A model generated the notes under the pieces. It ran no database searches and was not told the origin of the DNA. It worked only from the letters and a program-made list of their open reading frames with translations. Of a stretch of 64,000 nt of DNA, positions 34,371 to 43,394 are shown piece after piece (position 1 is the stretch's first letter; each line of letters begins with the position of its first letter). A program made the translations under genes and the position numbers. Source of the stretch: Clostridia bacterium (GTDB taxonomy: Bacteria; Bacillota; Clostridia; Oscillospirales; CAG-272); the NCBI GenBank assembly GCA_017453255.1, contig JAFTKN010000009.1, positions 1 to 64,000 of the forward strand, in the 5' to 3' direction.

Positions 34371-35747
34371 ATGGCAACAGCAAAAAAAGAGCTAACTAAA
34401 ATTACACCTCAAATAATGAAATATGTGGAGCAATGCTCTAATACAACATATATTGAGCCAGAAATGTATATAAAGTACGACGTAAAGAGAGGGCTTAGAG
34501 ATTTGAATGGTAAGGGCGTTGTAGCTGGTCTTACTGAAATTTCTGAAATCAACTCCTTTATTGATAATCCAGATGGTACAAGAACGCCTTGTGATGGTGA
34601 GCTTTATTATCGTGGTATAAACATAAACGATTTAGTAAATGGCTTTTTAAATGACAATCGTCAGGGATATGAGGAAACTGTTTACCTCTTGCTTTTTGGT
34701 AATCTTCCAAATAAGGATGAGCTAAAGGAGTTTAGAGAGCTTTTGACAAAGTATAGAAGCCTTCCTAAAAACTTCGTTCGTGACGTGCTTATGAAGGCAT
34801 CTGGTAAGGATATGATGAATGTTTTGGCTCGTAGCGTCTTGACGCTTTATGCCTATGATGATAAGGCAGATGATACATCTATTCCTAACGTATTAAGACA
34901 GAGCCTACAGCTAATTTCTGAAATGCCACTTTTAGCAGTTTATGCTTATCGTAGCTATCTTTACTATGAAAAGAAAAAGAGCCTTATAATCAGACGACCA
35001 AAGGCTGAGTATTCAACTGCTGAAAATATCCTTTATATGCTTAGAAAGGACGGCTCGTTCACACCACTTGAGGCAAAAATACTTGACCTCGCATTAGTTT
35101 TACATGCAGAGCATGGTGGTGGTAATAATTCAAGCTTTACAACCCACGTTGTGACCTCATCTGGAACAGATACCTATTCTACAATTGCAGCCTCGCTTGG
35201 CTCACTTAAGGGACCAAGACATGGTGGCGCAAATACTAAGGTTGTAGAAATGATAGATAATATCAAAAAGAATCTAAAGGATTATACAAATGAGGACGAA
35301 ATTAAGAGCTACCTTACAAAAATCCTTAATAAAGAAGCTTTTGATGGTAAGGGATTGATTTATGGTATGGGACACGCTGTGTATGCACTTAGTGACCCAC
35401 GTGCTAATATCTTTAAATCCTTCGTTGAAAAGCTTTCTAAGGAAAAGGGACTTGAAAAGGATTTTAAGCTTTGTGCACTTATAGAAAAGCTTGCTCCTGA
35501 GGTTATTGCCAAGGAGAGAAAAATCTATAAGGGTGTTAGTGCAAATATCGACTTTTATAGTGGCTTTGTATATAATATGCTCGGCTTACCAACTGAGCTA
35601 TTTACACCTATTTTTGCAATAGCAAGAATAGCAGGATGGAGCGCACATAGACTTGAGGAGCTTCTACTAAACGGAAAGATTATCCGTCCTGGCTATCAGC
35701 ATGTTTGTCCAAGACACGAATACATTCCAATGGAAAAGAGAAAATAA
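34371..35747 (+). CDS. gltA: Citrate synthase
   Basis: A 458-residue citrate synthase of the long clostridial type. Catalytic residues are placed as in the family: His in HAEHGGGNNS, His in GMGHAVY and Asp in NIDFYSG; GPRHGGAN adds a substrate contact. The N-terminal extension includes a GELYYRGININDL region typical of the family. It is monocistronic, with its own terminator. It competes with the oxaloacetate decarboxylase for oxaloacetate, probably for glutamate synthesis. A methylcitrate synthase activity cannot be excluded. Confidence 0.93.
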   Translation: MATAKKELTKITPQIMKYVEQCSNTTYIEPEMYIKYDVKRGLRDLNGKGVVAGLTEISEINSFIDNPDGTRTPCDGELYYRGININDLVNGFLNDNRQGYEETVYLLLFGNLPNKDELKEFRELLTKYRSLPKNFVRDVLMKASGKDMMNVLARSVLTLYAYDDKADDTSIPNVLRQSLQLISEMPLLAVYAYRSYLYYEKKKSLIIRRPKAEYSTAENILYMLRKDGSFTPLEAKILDLALVLHAEHGGGNNSSFTTHVVTSSGTDTYSTIAASLGSLKGPRHGGANTKVVEMIDNIKKNLKDYTNEDEIKSYLTKILNKEAFDGKGLIYGMGHAVYALSDPRANIFKSFVEKLSKEKGLEKDFKLCALIEKLAPEVIAKERKIYKGVSANIDFYSGFVYNMLGLPTELFTPIFAIARIAGWSAHRLEELLLNGKIIRPGYQHVCPRHEYIPMEKRK

Positions 35748-35752
35748 ATGAG

Positions 35753-35782
35753 AAAACAGAGATTTTAAAAATCTCTGTTTTT
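35753..35782 (+). terminator. Terminator of gltA
   Basis: AAAACAGAGATTTT/AAAATCTCTGTTTTT forms an almost uninterrupted stem with a T run. Confidence 0.88.
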
Positions 35783-35806
35783 AGTATAAATATACTTTTA
35801 AATTGA

Positions 35807-35835
35807 TTGATTTTTTAAAACACCTGTGTTAGAAT
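35807..35835 (+). promoter_or_regulatory. Promoter of the SGNH hydrolase-nitroreductase pair
   Basis: TTGATT (35807-35812), 17-bp spacer, TAGAAT (35830-35835). Confidence 0.65.
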
Positions 35836-35863
35836 ATATATAAGAATTTTCAGGAGAATATAG

Positions 35864-36535
35864 ATGAAGATTTTATTTCAAGGGGACTCTATAACCGATG
35901 GAAACAGATACAAGGATATAGAAAGCAGATGGGATAAAAACCATCAGATAGGACATTCCTTTGCCTATATAGTAACGGGCTTAATTTCAATGCAATACCC
36001 CAAAAGACAATTTGAGTTTGTCAATCGTGGCGTAAGCGGAAATCGAACAAACGAGCTTCTTTCAAGGTGGAACGAGGATACAATAGAGGAAAACCCTGAT
36101 GTATTAATAATGCTTGTTGGTGTAAATGATGCCTTTTGTAATTATGAGGGTAGAGAATACGATGAAAAGGCTGAGCTTTATGAAAAGAATTATAGAGAGC
36201 TTTTGAAAATGGCTAAGGATAAAAATCCTGAGCTAAAGGTTATAATGCTTGAGCCCTTTGCAAATGTTGAAATAGCAAATCCAAGCGAAAATATAAGCAG
36301 GGAATTTAGACAGGAAAAATTAAACAATATTCAAGCTAAGGTAAGAAAAATAGCAAAGGATTTTGGAGCAATTTTTATCCCCCTCCAAGATAAATTTAAT
36401 AAAATTATGGATACTCCCTACCCCAAATACTGGTTATGGGACGGAGTTCATCCAACTGAGGCAGGGCATGCAGCTTTAGCAAGAGATGTAATTTATGAGC
36501 TTAACAAAATATTAAATATAAGGGTGGAAATATAA
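35864..36535 (+). CDS. SGNH/GDSL-family hydrolase
   Basis: A 223-residue esterase-type protein with the four SGNH blocks: the nucleophile in FQGDSITDG (block I), a Gly in RGVSGNRT (II), an Asn in VGVNDAF (III) and Asp/His in WDGVHPTEAGH (V). It has no signal peptide, so it is cytoplasmic. Likely activities are deacetylation of sugars or cleavage of short esters. CAGGAGAA stands eight bases before the start. It overlaps the nitroreductase gene by one base. Confidence 0.9.
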   Translation: MKILFQGDSITDGNRYKDIESRWDKNHQIGHSFAYIVTGLISMQYPKRQFEFVNRGVSGNRTNELLSRWNEDTIEENPDVLIMLVGVNDAFCNYEGREYDEKAELYEKNYRELLKMAKDKNPELKVIMLEPFANVEIANPSENISREFRQEKLNNIQAKVRKIAKDFGAIFIPLQDKFNKIMDTPYPKYWLWDGVHPTEAGHAALARDVIYELNKILNIRVEI

Positions 36536-37062
36536 TGGAATTAAAAGATGCAATTTATAATCGTAGAAGCATAAGAGGCTACGAGGAATGTGAAATAAAA
36601 AAAGAGGAGCTTTGCGAAATAGTGAAATCAGCGCAAATGTCACCCTCGTGGAAAAATTCTCAAACTCAAAGATTTTATATTGCTCATTCTAAGGAAGCAA
36701 GAGAGAAAATGGCTGACTGCTTAGCATCCTTTAATAAGGAAAGAACTATGGGAGCAGGGGCATTTGTTGTAACAACAGTAGTTAAGGGAATTAGTGGCTA
36801 TACCGATAGGGGAGCAACCCATTTAGGAAATGGCTTTGAATGCTTTGATAACGGCTTAGCTGTTCAAAATTTATTACTTTCTGCTTATGAAAAGGGCTAT
36901 GGTACCTTGATTATGGGACTTTATAAGGAAAACGAAATAAGAAAGCTGTTTGATATTCCTGAAAGCGAGGCCATCGTAGTAGTAATTGCTGTAGGTAAGC
37001 CAAGCGTTAGTCCAGAAGCACCACAGAGAAATCCTATAGATAAGGTATTAAAGATATTTTAA
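36535..37062 (+). CDS. Nitroreductase-family flavoprotein
   Basis: A 175-residue FMN-dependent oxidoreductase of the nitroreductase fold. The family's opening is clear (AIYNRRSIRGYEECEIKKEEL, then AQMSPSWKNSQTQRF for FMN contacts). The middle has GFECFDNGLAVQNLLLSAYEKGYGT, and the end has VVVIAVGKP. The substrate cannot be told from sequence. Its start overlaps the stop of the SGNH hydrolase (TAATG), so the two are translated together. Confidence 0.92.
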   Translation: MELKDAIYNRRSIRGYEECEIKKEELCEIVKSAQMSPSWKNSQTQRFYIAHSKEAREKMADCLASFNKERTMGAGAFVVTTVVKGISGYTDRGATHLGNGFECFDNGLAVQNLLLSAYEKGYGTLIMGLYKENEIRKLFDIPESEAIVVVIAVGKPSVSPEAPQRNPIDKVLKIF

Positions 37063-37063
37063 A

Positions 37064-37088
37064 AAGGGCGAAAAATCGCCCTTTTTTG
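37064..37088. terminator. Shared terminator of the nitroreductase gene and dapA
   Basis: AAAGGGCGA/TCGCCCTTTTTT hairpin between convergent genes. Confidence 0.88.
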
Positions 37089-37093
37089 CTAAA

Positions 37094-37978
37094 TCATATC
37101 AAATTGTATTCCTTCAAAACCTTAGTAATTTGTTCCTTGCGCATAGATTTTGTAAGAGGTAAACGCATATCAGATAAGCAAAGCCCCATTTGTGAAAGAG
37201 CCTCCTTGACGGGTACAGGATTAACCTCTGAAAACATTTCGCGAATAAGTGGTATTAGCTTTAAGGAAAGCTCTCGGCTTTTTTCTATATTTCCGTTTTT
37301 AAACTCATAGCAAAGCTGATGCATGTAGCTCGGTATTAAATTTGCACAAACGGAGATAACACCACTTCCACCTAATGATAGGTTTACATATGTAAGGTCG
37401 TCGTTTCCTGTATAAACATCGAAATAGTCACCATATAATGATATAATCTCCGACATATAGCTAACGCTCGGGCTTGCTTCCTTTATGCCGACTATATTGT
37501 CAATTTCCTTTAGTCTTTCGTAAATTTCTAATGGAATATTTACGCATGTTCTTGTGGGAACATTATATAAAATCAAGGGAATATCGACACTCTGCGCCAC
37601 TTTTTTGTAATGCTCATATAGTCCGTTTGGTGTTGCCTTGTTGTAGTAAGGAGTTACAAGTAAGCAGGCATCAGCCCCTAAATCATATGCCATTTTTGTG
37701 TATCTGATGCTAACCTCAGTTGAGTTTGTGCCTGTTCCTATAATTAAAGGAATTCGTCCACCGATTTTTTCCTTCGCAAAAAGTATAATCTCTCGTCTTT
37801 CGTTCTCGTTAATTGTTGGTGCTTCACCAGTAGTTCCTAATACAATTAAAGCATCAGTTCCGTTTCTTATCTGTAGGCTTATAAGCTCTCCGAAAGCTGG
37901 GTAATCTATCTCTCCATTTCTAAAGGGAGTAGCTATTGCACACCCACTTCCAAAAAATAAATTTCGTTTTCTCGACAT
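37094..37978 (-). CDS. dapA: 4-hydroxy-tetrahydrodipicolinate synthase
   Basis: A 294-residue class I aldolase that condenses pyruvate with aspartate semialdehyde, the first committed step to diaminopimelate and lysine. Features: GCAIATPFRNGEIDY at the N-terminus, GTTGEAPT, YYNKATPNGLYEHY, the Tyr of LYNVPTRT, and the Schiff-base Lys in IVGIKEAS. AGGAGG precedes the start. It is monocistronic and divergent from queA. Feedback-site residues were not assessed. Confidence 0.95.
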   Translation of the reverse strand: MSRKRNLFFGSGCAIATPFRNGEIDYPAFGELISLQIRNGTDALIVLGTTGEAPTINENERREIILFAKEKIGGRIPLIIGTGTNSTEVSIRYTKMAYDLGADACLLVTPYYNKATPNGLYEHYKKVAQSVDIPLILYNVPTRTCVNIPLEIYERLKEIDNIVGIKEASPSVSYMSEIISLYGDYFDVYTGNDDLTYVNLSLGGSGVISVCANLIPSYMHQLCYEFKNGNIEKSRELSLKLIPLIREMFSEVNPVPVKEALSQMGLCLSDMRLPLTKSMRKEQITKVLKEYNLI

Positions 37979-38004
37979 AAAACCTCCTGAAAATAAAATA
38001 TTTG

Positions 38005-38033
38005 TTGAAAAAGGTAAGAATTTAATATATAAT
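38005..38033 (+). promoter_or_regulatory. Promoter of the queA-rluD operon
   Basis: TTGAAA (38005-38010), 17-bp spacer, TATAAT (38028-38033). The leader is short, leaving no room for a preQ1 riboswitch. Confidence 0.7.
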
Positions 38034-38075
38034 ATAAAATGAGAATTTATTATATAATATGCGAGTAATATTAAA

Positions 38076-39155
38076 ATGATAAAAAACGAACTAACAAAAA
38101 CTGATTTAAGGACAAGCGATTTTGACTATGCTCTTCCAAATGAGCTAATTGCTCAAACGCCATTAGAGCCACGCGATTCCTCAAGGCTCATGGTCTTAAA
38201 AAAGGACGGGGAAATTGAGCATAAGCACTTTTACGATATTTTAGATTATTTAGAGCCAAGTGACACTCTTGTTATAAATGATTCAAGGGTTATCCCTGCA
38301 AGAATATATGGTAGTAAGGTAAGAAAGGGCGATTTTGCCTCCGAGCCTTCAAAGATTGAAACGCTACTATTAAAGCAGATTACCCAAAATAAGTGGGAGG
38401 TTTTATTAAAGCCTGCTAAGAAAATTAAAATTGGTGGTCAAATCGATTATTCTGGAATTTTAAGGGCGACAGTTTTAGAAATTGTCGAGGACGGAAATAG
38501 AATAGTTGAGTTTTCCTACGATAATGATAAATATAAAAATATCTTTGAGGTTTTAAATCAAATAGGCTCTATGCCACTTCCACCCTATATAACAGAAAAG
38601 CTTGAAAATAAGGATAGATATCAAACTGTTTATGCAAGGGAAAACGGTAGTAGCGCTGCCCCTACAGCAGGACTTCATTTTACAAATGAGCTTCTTGAAA
38701 GAATCAAGGAAAAGGGAATTATGATAGTTCCAGTAATGCTCCATGTCGGCTTAGGCACATTTAGACCTGTAAAGGCAGAAAAAATTGAGGAGCATATTAT
38801 GCACTCTGAGTTTATTTCTGTAAGCAAGGAAAGTGCTGATATTATAAACGAGAGAAAGAAAAAGGGTGGAAGAATAATAGCCGTTGGTACAACCTCATTA
38901 AGAACCTTGGAAAGTGCATCAAACGATAACGGAGAGGTTATAGAGGTATCAACCGACACAGGTATATTTATCTATCCAGGCTATAAATTTAAGGTAGTAG
39001 ATGCCTTAATTACGAATTTTCACTTACCACAAAGCACACTTTTAATGCTTGTATCAGCCTTAGCAGGCAAGGATTATATAAAACGAGCATATGAAACGGC
39101 GGTTAGGGAGAAGTATCGCTTTTTCTCCTTTGGCGACGCTATGTTCATTCAATAA
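38076..39155 (+). CDS. queA: S-adenosylmethionine:tRNA ribosyltransferase-isomerase QueA
   Basis: A 359-residue enzyme that makes epoxyqueuosine in tRNA by transferring the ribosyl part of SAM to preQ1. Signatures: [50 protein letters not shown] and [14 protein letters not shown]. The ATG at 38076 has no clear Shine-Dalgarno sequence and adds about ten residues to the usual start, so the true start is uncertain. It begins a run of same-strand genes for tRNA modification, cell division and lipoprotein maturation. Confidence 0.95.
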   Translation: MIKNELTKTDLRTSDFDYALPNELIAQTPLEPRDSSRLMVLKKDGEIEHKHFYDILDYLEPSDTLVINDSRVIPARIYGSKVRKGDFASEPSKIETLLLKQITQNKWEVLLKPAKKIKIGGQIDYSGILRATVLEIVEDGNRIVEFSYDNDKYKNIFEVLNQIGSMPLPPYITEKLENKDRYQTVYARENGSSAAPTAGLHFTNELLERIKEKGIMIVPVMLHVGLGTFRPVKAEKIEEHIMHSEFISVSKESADIINERKKKGGRIIAVGTTSLRTLESASNDNGEVIEVSTDTGIFIYPGYKFKVVDALITNFHLPQSTLLMLVSALAGKDYIKRAYETAVREKYRFFSFGDAMFIQ

Positions 39156-39220
39156 GCTACGTAATACTGCGTTGCTTCTTGAACGAACACAGATAAATAA
39201 ACAAAAGGAGGTATTTTTTC

Positions 39221-40816
39221 GTGAAGGTTATTGCAATAGTTGGGCCAACGGCTGTTGGTAAAACTGCGCTTTCTATAAGGCTTGCAAAAGAGCTTAACGG
39301 AGAGATTATCTCCTGCGATTCAATGCAAATTTACAAGGGCATGGATATAGGCACAGCAAAGCCAACATATGAGGAAATGGAAGGAATACCCCACCATTTA
39401 ATTGATATAAAAAGTCCAAATGAGCAATTTTCCTGTGCTGATTATGCCATTTTAGCAAAGGAAAAGATTGAGGAAATTACAAAAAGAGGGAAAACTCCTA
39501 TTTTTTGTGGTGGTACAGGACTTTATCTTGATAGCGTTTTAAAAATATCCTCCTTTAATGAAAGTCAAAAGGACGAAGAGTACAGAAATTATCTTACCGA
39601 GCTTGCCGAAAAAGAGGGAAATTTAGTTGTATATAAAATGCTTGAGGAGATAGATATAGAAAGTGCTAAAAAAACTCACCCCAATAATTTGCAAAGAGTA
39701 ATAAGAGCCCTTGAAATATATAAATGCACAGGCATTACAAAGACTGAATGGGATAAAAGGTCAAGAGAGGGAAAGCCTCCATATGAAAGCACTGTTTTGT
39801 TTCTAACCTGTCAGGATAGAGAAATGCTTTATCAAAGGATAGACAAAAGGGTTGACCAAATGCTTGCAGAGGGACTTTTAGACGAAACGAAAAGGCTTTA
39901 TGAAAATGGCTATTTAAGGGAGGGAACAACAGCATATAGTGCAATAGGCTATAAGGAGCTTTTGCCATTTATAAAAAGAGAACAAACTATAGATTTATGT
40001 GTAAGCGAGCTTAAATTGGCTACTCGTCACTACGCAAAAAGACAGCTAACATGGTTTTCCTCCCGTAAGGATTACCATAAAATCTATGTTGATATAGAGA
40101 ATTCATACGAAAGCGCAATTAATATAATAAAAGGGAAAATGGATACAAGAAAAGAGCAAATTAAATCAAGCTATGAGCTTGTGAAAAATAGAATTGATGA
40201 GCTTTCTAAGGGACGTAAGGTGACACTCCTTGCTGCTACAAAAATGCAGAGCTGTGAGGATATAAATTATCTAATTTCCTTAGGGGTAAATACCATAGGT
40301 GAAAACAGAGTAAATGAGCTTATGGAAAAATATGAGGGATATGACAAAGCTGCCTCCCTACATTTTATAGGCACACTACAAAAAAACAAGGTAAAATATA
40401 TAATTGATAAGGTAGATTTAATCCATTCTGTTGACTCCCTTTCTCTCCTTTCAGAGATAGATAAAAGAGCAGGCAAAATCGGCAAAAGAATGGGAGTTTT
40501 AATTGAGGTTAATAGTGGTAGAGAGGAGTCTAAGGGTGGCATAATGCCCGAGGACGTGTCTGATTTTTATGCCGAGGCTATTAAGCTTTCTAATATTGAG
40601 GTAATGGGACTTATGACAATGGCACCAAAATGCGAGGATAAGAAAGATTACCTTAAATATTTCGGATTGACTAAGGAGCTTTTTGATAAGCTATTTAAAA
40701 ACAAGCCTGATGCTATTTTGTCAATGGGAATGAGTGACAGCTATGAATATGCAATAGAGGCAGGAGCAAATTTAGTAAGAGTTGGCAGTAAGCTTTTCGG
40801 AGAAAGGAAGTATTAA
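39221..40816 (+). CDS. miaA: Fusion of tRNA dimethylallyltransferase MiaA and YlmE/YggS-type PLP protein
   Basis: A single 531-residue frame. Residues 1-305 are MiaA, which adds an isopentenyl group to A37 of tRNA (GPTAVGKT at 7-14, SCDSMQIYKGMDIGTAKP, GGTGLYLDSVL). Residues 307-531 are a YggS/YlmE-type PLP-binding TIM barrel (LLAATKMQ with the PLP Lys, IGENRVNELMEKY, HFIGTLQKNK, MGMSDSYEYAIEAGANLVRVGSKLFG). No stop or frameshift separates them. The ATG at 40139 (residue 307) has GGG only four bases ahead, a poor site. YlmE normally stands alone before sepF, as the second half does here. Confidence 0.9.
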   Translation: MKVIAIVGPTAVGKTALSIRLAKELNGEIISCDSMQIYKGMDIGTAKPTYEEMEGIPHHLIDIKSPNEQFSCADYAILAKEKIEEITKRGKTPIFCGGTGLYLDSVLKISSFNESQKDEEYRNYLTELAEKEGNLVVYKMLEEIDIESAKKTHPNNLQRVIRALEIYKCTGITKTEWDKRSREGKPPYESTVLFLTCQDREMLYQRIDKRVDQMLAEGLLDETKRLYENGYLREGTTAYSAIGYKELLPFIKREQTIDLCVSELKLATRHYAKRQLTWFSSRKDYHKIYVDIENSYESAINIIKGKMDTRKEQIKSSYELVKNRIDELSKGRKVTLLAATKMQSCEDINYLISLGVNTIGENRVNELMEKYEGYDKAASLHFIGTLQKNKVKYIIDKVDLIHSVDSLSLLSEIDKRAGKIGKRMGVLIEVNSGREESKGGIMPEDVSDFYAEAIKLSNIEVMGLMTMAPKCEDKKDYLKYFGLTKELFDKLFKNKPDAILSMGMSDSYEYAIEAGANLVRVGSKLFGERKY

Positions 40817-40817
40817 T

Positions 40818-41201
40818 ATGGGACTTTTTAGCTTTTTCAGAAAAAAGAAATATTATTATGATGATGACGAATTTGAGGAGGAGGAAAAGGAGGAAGCTCC
40901 TGCAAATGTATCCTTAGAGGGCGCATTAGAGCTTAAAATCTGCAAGCCAAGAACCTTTGAGCAGGCATTACCAGCAGTTGATTATTTATCCTCTGGTAGA
41001 ACTGTGCTTTTAAATCTTGAGGGTGTAGATGAAAAGCTATATTTAAGAATAATCGACTTTATAAGTGGGGCAGCATATGCCTTAGGACTTACCATAAAAA
41101 AGGCAACAAACGACTCCTTTTTCATAACTCCAAGGGACGTTGACGTAAGTGGAGAGCTGTTTGAAACTGCAGATGATGAAGAGGAATTTTTCACTCTATA
41201 A
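40818..41201 (+). CDS. sepF: Cell division protein SepF
   Basis: A 127-residue SepF that helps FtsZ filaments bundle and attach to the membrane at the division site. The N-terminal amphipathic membrane-binding helix (MGLFSFFRKKK) is followed by an acidic linker (DDDEFEEEEKEE). The core domain shows KICKPRTFEQALPAVDYLSSGRTVLLNLEG and RIIDFISGAAYALG. AGAAAGGAAG precedes ATG 40818, one base after the ylmE-type stop. The order ylmE-sepF-ylmG is the classic Gram-positive arrangement. Confidence 0.95.
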   Translation: MGLFSFFRKKKYYYDDDEFEEEEKEEAPANVSLEGALELKICKPRTFEQALPAVDYLSSGRTVLLNLEGVDEKLYLRIIDFISGAAYALGLTIKKATNDSFFITPRDVDVSGELFETADDEEEFFTL

Positions 41202-41210
41202 AGGAGAAAA

Positions 41211-41486
41211 ATGAGGGCAAGAACAATCATATTAACCACCATTTATAGCGTGCTTAACGCGTTTAGCCTATTGCTATTTATAATGGCAATTTGCTCGTGG
41301 TTTCCACAGGCAAGGCAGTCAAAATTTTATATGGTAATGGATAAAATAGTAAGTCCATTATTAAGACCAATTAGAAGTCTTTTAAATAGGTCACAAATGA
41401 TTAGAAATTGTAGAATAGACTTGTCATTTTTAGCACTTGTTTTGATTGTTTCCTTAGCCGAGAGGCTTATATATTATTTGATTTAA
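41211..41486 (+). CDS. ylmG: YggT/YlmG-family membrane protein
   Basis: A 91-residue protein with two hydrophobic helices and the YggT signature between them (ICSWFPQARQSKFYMVMDKIVSPLLRPIRSLL). YlmG is found beside sepF across Gram-positive bacteria and in plastid ancestors. It is tied to cell division or membrane organisation, but its molecular role is unknown. AAAGGAGAAAA is the ribosome site, and nine bases separate it from sepF. Confidence 0.9.
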   Translation: MRARTIILTTIYSVLNAFSLLLFIMAICSWFPQARQSKFYMVMDKIVSPLLRPIRSLLNRSQMIRNCRIDLSFLALVLIVSLAERLIYYLI

Positions 41487-41495
41487 GGACAAAAA

Positions 41496-42002
41496 ATGAA
41501 AAGAATTATAACATTAATATCCATAATAGCAGGTACTTTGCTTCTTGACCAGCTTTCTAAGGCGCTTGTTGTTGGTAATATGGTATATGGCGAATTGGGA
41601 AGTGTGCCGATTATACCGAATTTCTTCCACCTAACCTATATACACAATGACGGAATGGCGTTTGGACTTGCTGATAATACTGTCGGTAGAGCTATATTTA
41701 TGACCGTTTCCACAATCGCTATAATAGGACTTTGCATTTATCTCTTTCGCTTTTGCAAGGAGGGAATGCTTTTGCAAACAGGAGTAGCGTTTATAATTAG
41801 CGGTGGAATAGGCAATATGATTGATAGAATCTTCCGTTATAATGTAATTGATATGCTGGATTTCAGAGGAATTTGGGGATATATCTTTAATGTAGCAGAT
41901 GCCTTTGTTTGCGTAGGCGCAGGCATAGTAGCAGTAGCTCTTATTATCAGCATTTTAAAGGATAAGAAAAAGCCTAAAGAGGATAAAAATGATAATAAAT
42001 GA
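41496..42002 (+). CDS. lspA: Lipoprotein signal peptidase LspA
   Basis: A 168-residue membrane aspartyl protease that removes signal peptides from lipidated prolipoproteins. Four membrane helices and the two catalytic Asp motifs are visible: GGIGNMIDRIF and FNVADAFVCVG. NDGMAFG is also conserved. Candidate substrates in this window include the lipoproteins at 7.7, 33.0 and 54.0 kb. A Lys/Asp-rich tail ends the protein. Its 3' end overlaps rluD by 14 bases. Confidence 0.96.
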   Translation: MKRIITLISIIAGTLLLDQLSKALVVGNMVYGELGSVPIIPNFFHLTYIHNDGMAFGLADNTVGRAIFMTVSTIAIIGLCIYLFRFCKEGMLLQTGVAFIISGGIGNMIDRIFRYNVIDMLDFRGIWGYIFNVADAFVCVGAGIVAVALIISILKDKKKPKEDKNDNK

Positions 42003-42915
42003 AAATGACGCAAAAAAGCGTCTTGACGTATATGCCTCAGAAATATCAGAAATCAGCCGTTCAAATGCTCAGGGCTTGATAGAAAAGGGGCTTATAACTG
42101 TAAATGGTGAAATTAAGCCGAAAAATTATAAGCTAAATATTGGCGATAATGTAAAAATAGAAGAAATAGAGCCAATCAAGCTTGAGGTAAGGGAGGAAAA
42201 TATTCCCCTTGATATCATTTATGAGGATGACGATATAATAGTAATAAATAAAGCGTCTGGAATGGTCGTTCATCCAGCACCAGGAAACGAGAGTGGAACG
42301 CTTGTAAATGCACTTTTGTATCATTGTAAGGGCAGTCTTTCTGGCATAAATGGTGTAATAAGACCAGGAATAGTTCATAGGATAGACAAGGATACAAGTG
42401 GACTTTTGGTAGTAGCGAAAAATGATGAAAGCCATGTTTTTCTTTCCTCGCTTCTAAAGGAGCATAAAATCAAAAGAGAATATCACGCAATTTTGATAGG
42501 ACACTTAAGGGAGCAAAGGGGAACGGTCACCACCTATATGGCACGTCACCCTGTTGATAGAAAGAAAATGGCTGTCGTTTCTCCAACTAAAGAGGGGGCA
42601 AGAGAGGCAATAACTCATTATCAGGTAATAGAGGAATACCCAGGCTATACATATGCGAAAATGGAGCTTGAAACAGGTAGAACTCACCAAATCAGAGTCC
42701 ATATGAGCTATTTAGGTCACCCACTTGTAGGCGATGAAACCTATGGTGGTGGTAAAACTCAATTTGAAAAATCAAATAAAGTACTAATAAATGGGCAAGC
42801 ACTCCATGCAAAAAGGCTAAGCTTTATTCACCCACGCACAAAAGAGGAAGTGTGCTATGAGTGCCCACTGCCGTGTGATTTTGAAAAGCTACTAAAAAGA
42901 CTGAGAGAAAAATAA
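41989..42915 (+). CDS. RluD-family 23S rRNA pseudouridine synthase
   Basis: A 308-residue RluA/RluD-type pseudouridine synthase. An N-terminal S4 RNA-binding domain (KKRLDVYASEISEISRSNAQGLIEKGLITVNG) is followed by the catalytic domain with HRIDKDTSGLLVVAKN, which holds the catalytic Asp. GRTHQIRVHMSYLGHPLVGDETYGG comes near the end. It follows lspA, as ylyB does in B. subtilis. The target uridines are likely in 23S rRNA but not certain. Last gene of the operon. Confidence 0.94.
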   Translation: MIINENDAKKRLDVYASEISEISRSNAQGLIEKGLITVNGEIKPKNYKLNIGDNVKIEEIEPIKLEVREENIPLDIIYEDDDIIVINKASGMVVHPAPGNESGTLVNALLYHCKGSLSGINGVIRPGIVHRIDKDTSGLLVVAKNDESHVFLSSLLKEHKIKREYHAILIGHLREQRGTVTTYMARHPVDRKKMAVVSPTKEGAREAITHYQVIEEYPGYTYAKMELETGRTHQIRVHMSYLGHPLVGDETYGGGKTQFEKSNKVLINGQALHAKRLSFIHPRTKEEVCYECPLPCDFEKLLKRLREK

Positions 42916-42950
42916 AAGGAACAGATTTTGAAACTCTGTTCCTTTTGTTT
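42914..42950. terminator. Bidirectional terminator between rluD and the aconitase X operon
   Basis: AAAAGGAACAGA (from 42914) with TCTGTTCCTTTT (42935-42946), then GTTTTT. Confidence 0.88.
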
Positions 42951-43394
42951 TTATTCAACCTCAACTATTCCGTTTTCCTTAACTGTGATTTTCATTCCGT
43001 CCTTAACATATGATAGAAACTCGTCGCCTAAGGAGTCTATAACAGGCATAGATACATTGTCAACCCACACCTCAGCCAAAACAGCACCTGCTGCAGCTAA
43101 GGAGTCTATATGGCTTGCAAAAAGCAGGCAGGCGGGATTTTTCTCCATAGCGCAAGCACAGTAGAGAACAAGACCGCCGGTGGTCGAGCCTATTGTTTGA
43201 GGTAAGCAAAGTGCTTTATTGATTAGCGGCTTTCCGTAAAGCTCCTCGTTGTTTTGGTCGCCACATTTTACCTCCTTATCACCGAATTGCAGTGCCATTT
43301 GGAGTGAGGCGAGTGTGTTAAAGCCTTGCTTAGTAACTACTGCCTCGGCGCTTACCTGTCCGGGTGTAATTACTCTACCTTGAAATTGCCTCAT
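42951..43394 (-). CDS. Aconitase X small (swivel) subunit
   Basis: A 147-residue DUF126-type swivel domain of aconitase X. Family features are GQVSAEAVVTKQGFN, the substrate-loop region LPQTIGSTTGGLVLY and the closing KDGMKITVKENGIVEV. Two-subunit aconitase X enzymes are Fe-S dehydratases; characterised ones act on cis-3-hydroxy-L-proline in bacteria or phosphomevalonate in archaea. Its start overlaps the large-subunit stop by one base (TAATG), giving equal translation. Substrate not determinable here. Confidence 0.88.
   Translation of the reverse strand: MRQFQGRVITPGQVSAEAVVTKQGFNTLASLQMALQFGDKEVKCGDQNNEELYGKPLINKALCLPQTIGSTTGGLVLYCACAMEKNPACLLFASHIDSLAAAGAVLAEVWVDNVSMPVIDSLGDEFLSYVKDGMKITVKENGIVEVE

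Noticed and set aside
38034-38075. preQ1 riboswitch before queA
   Set aside because: The leader is about 40 AT-rich bases with no stem or pseudoknot pattern of that class.
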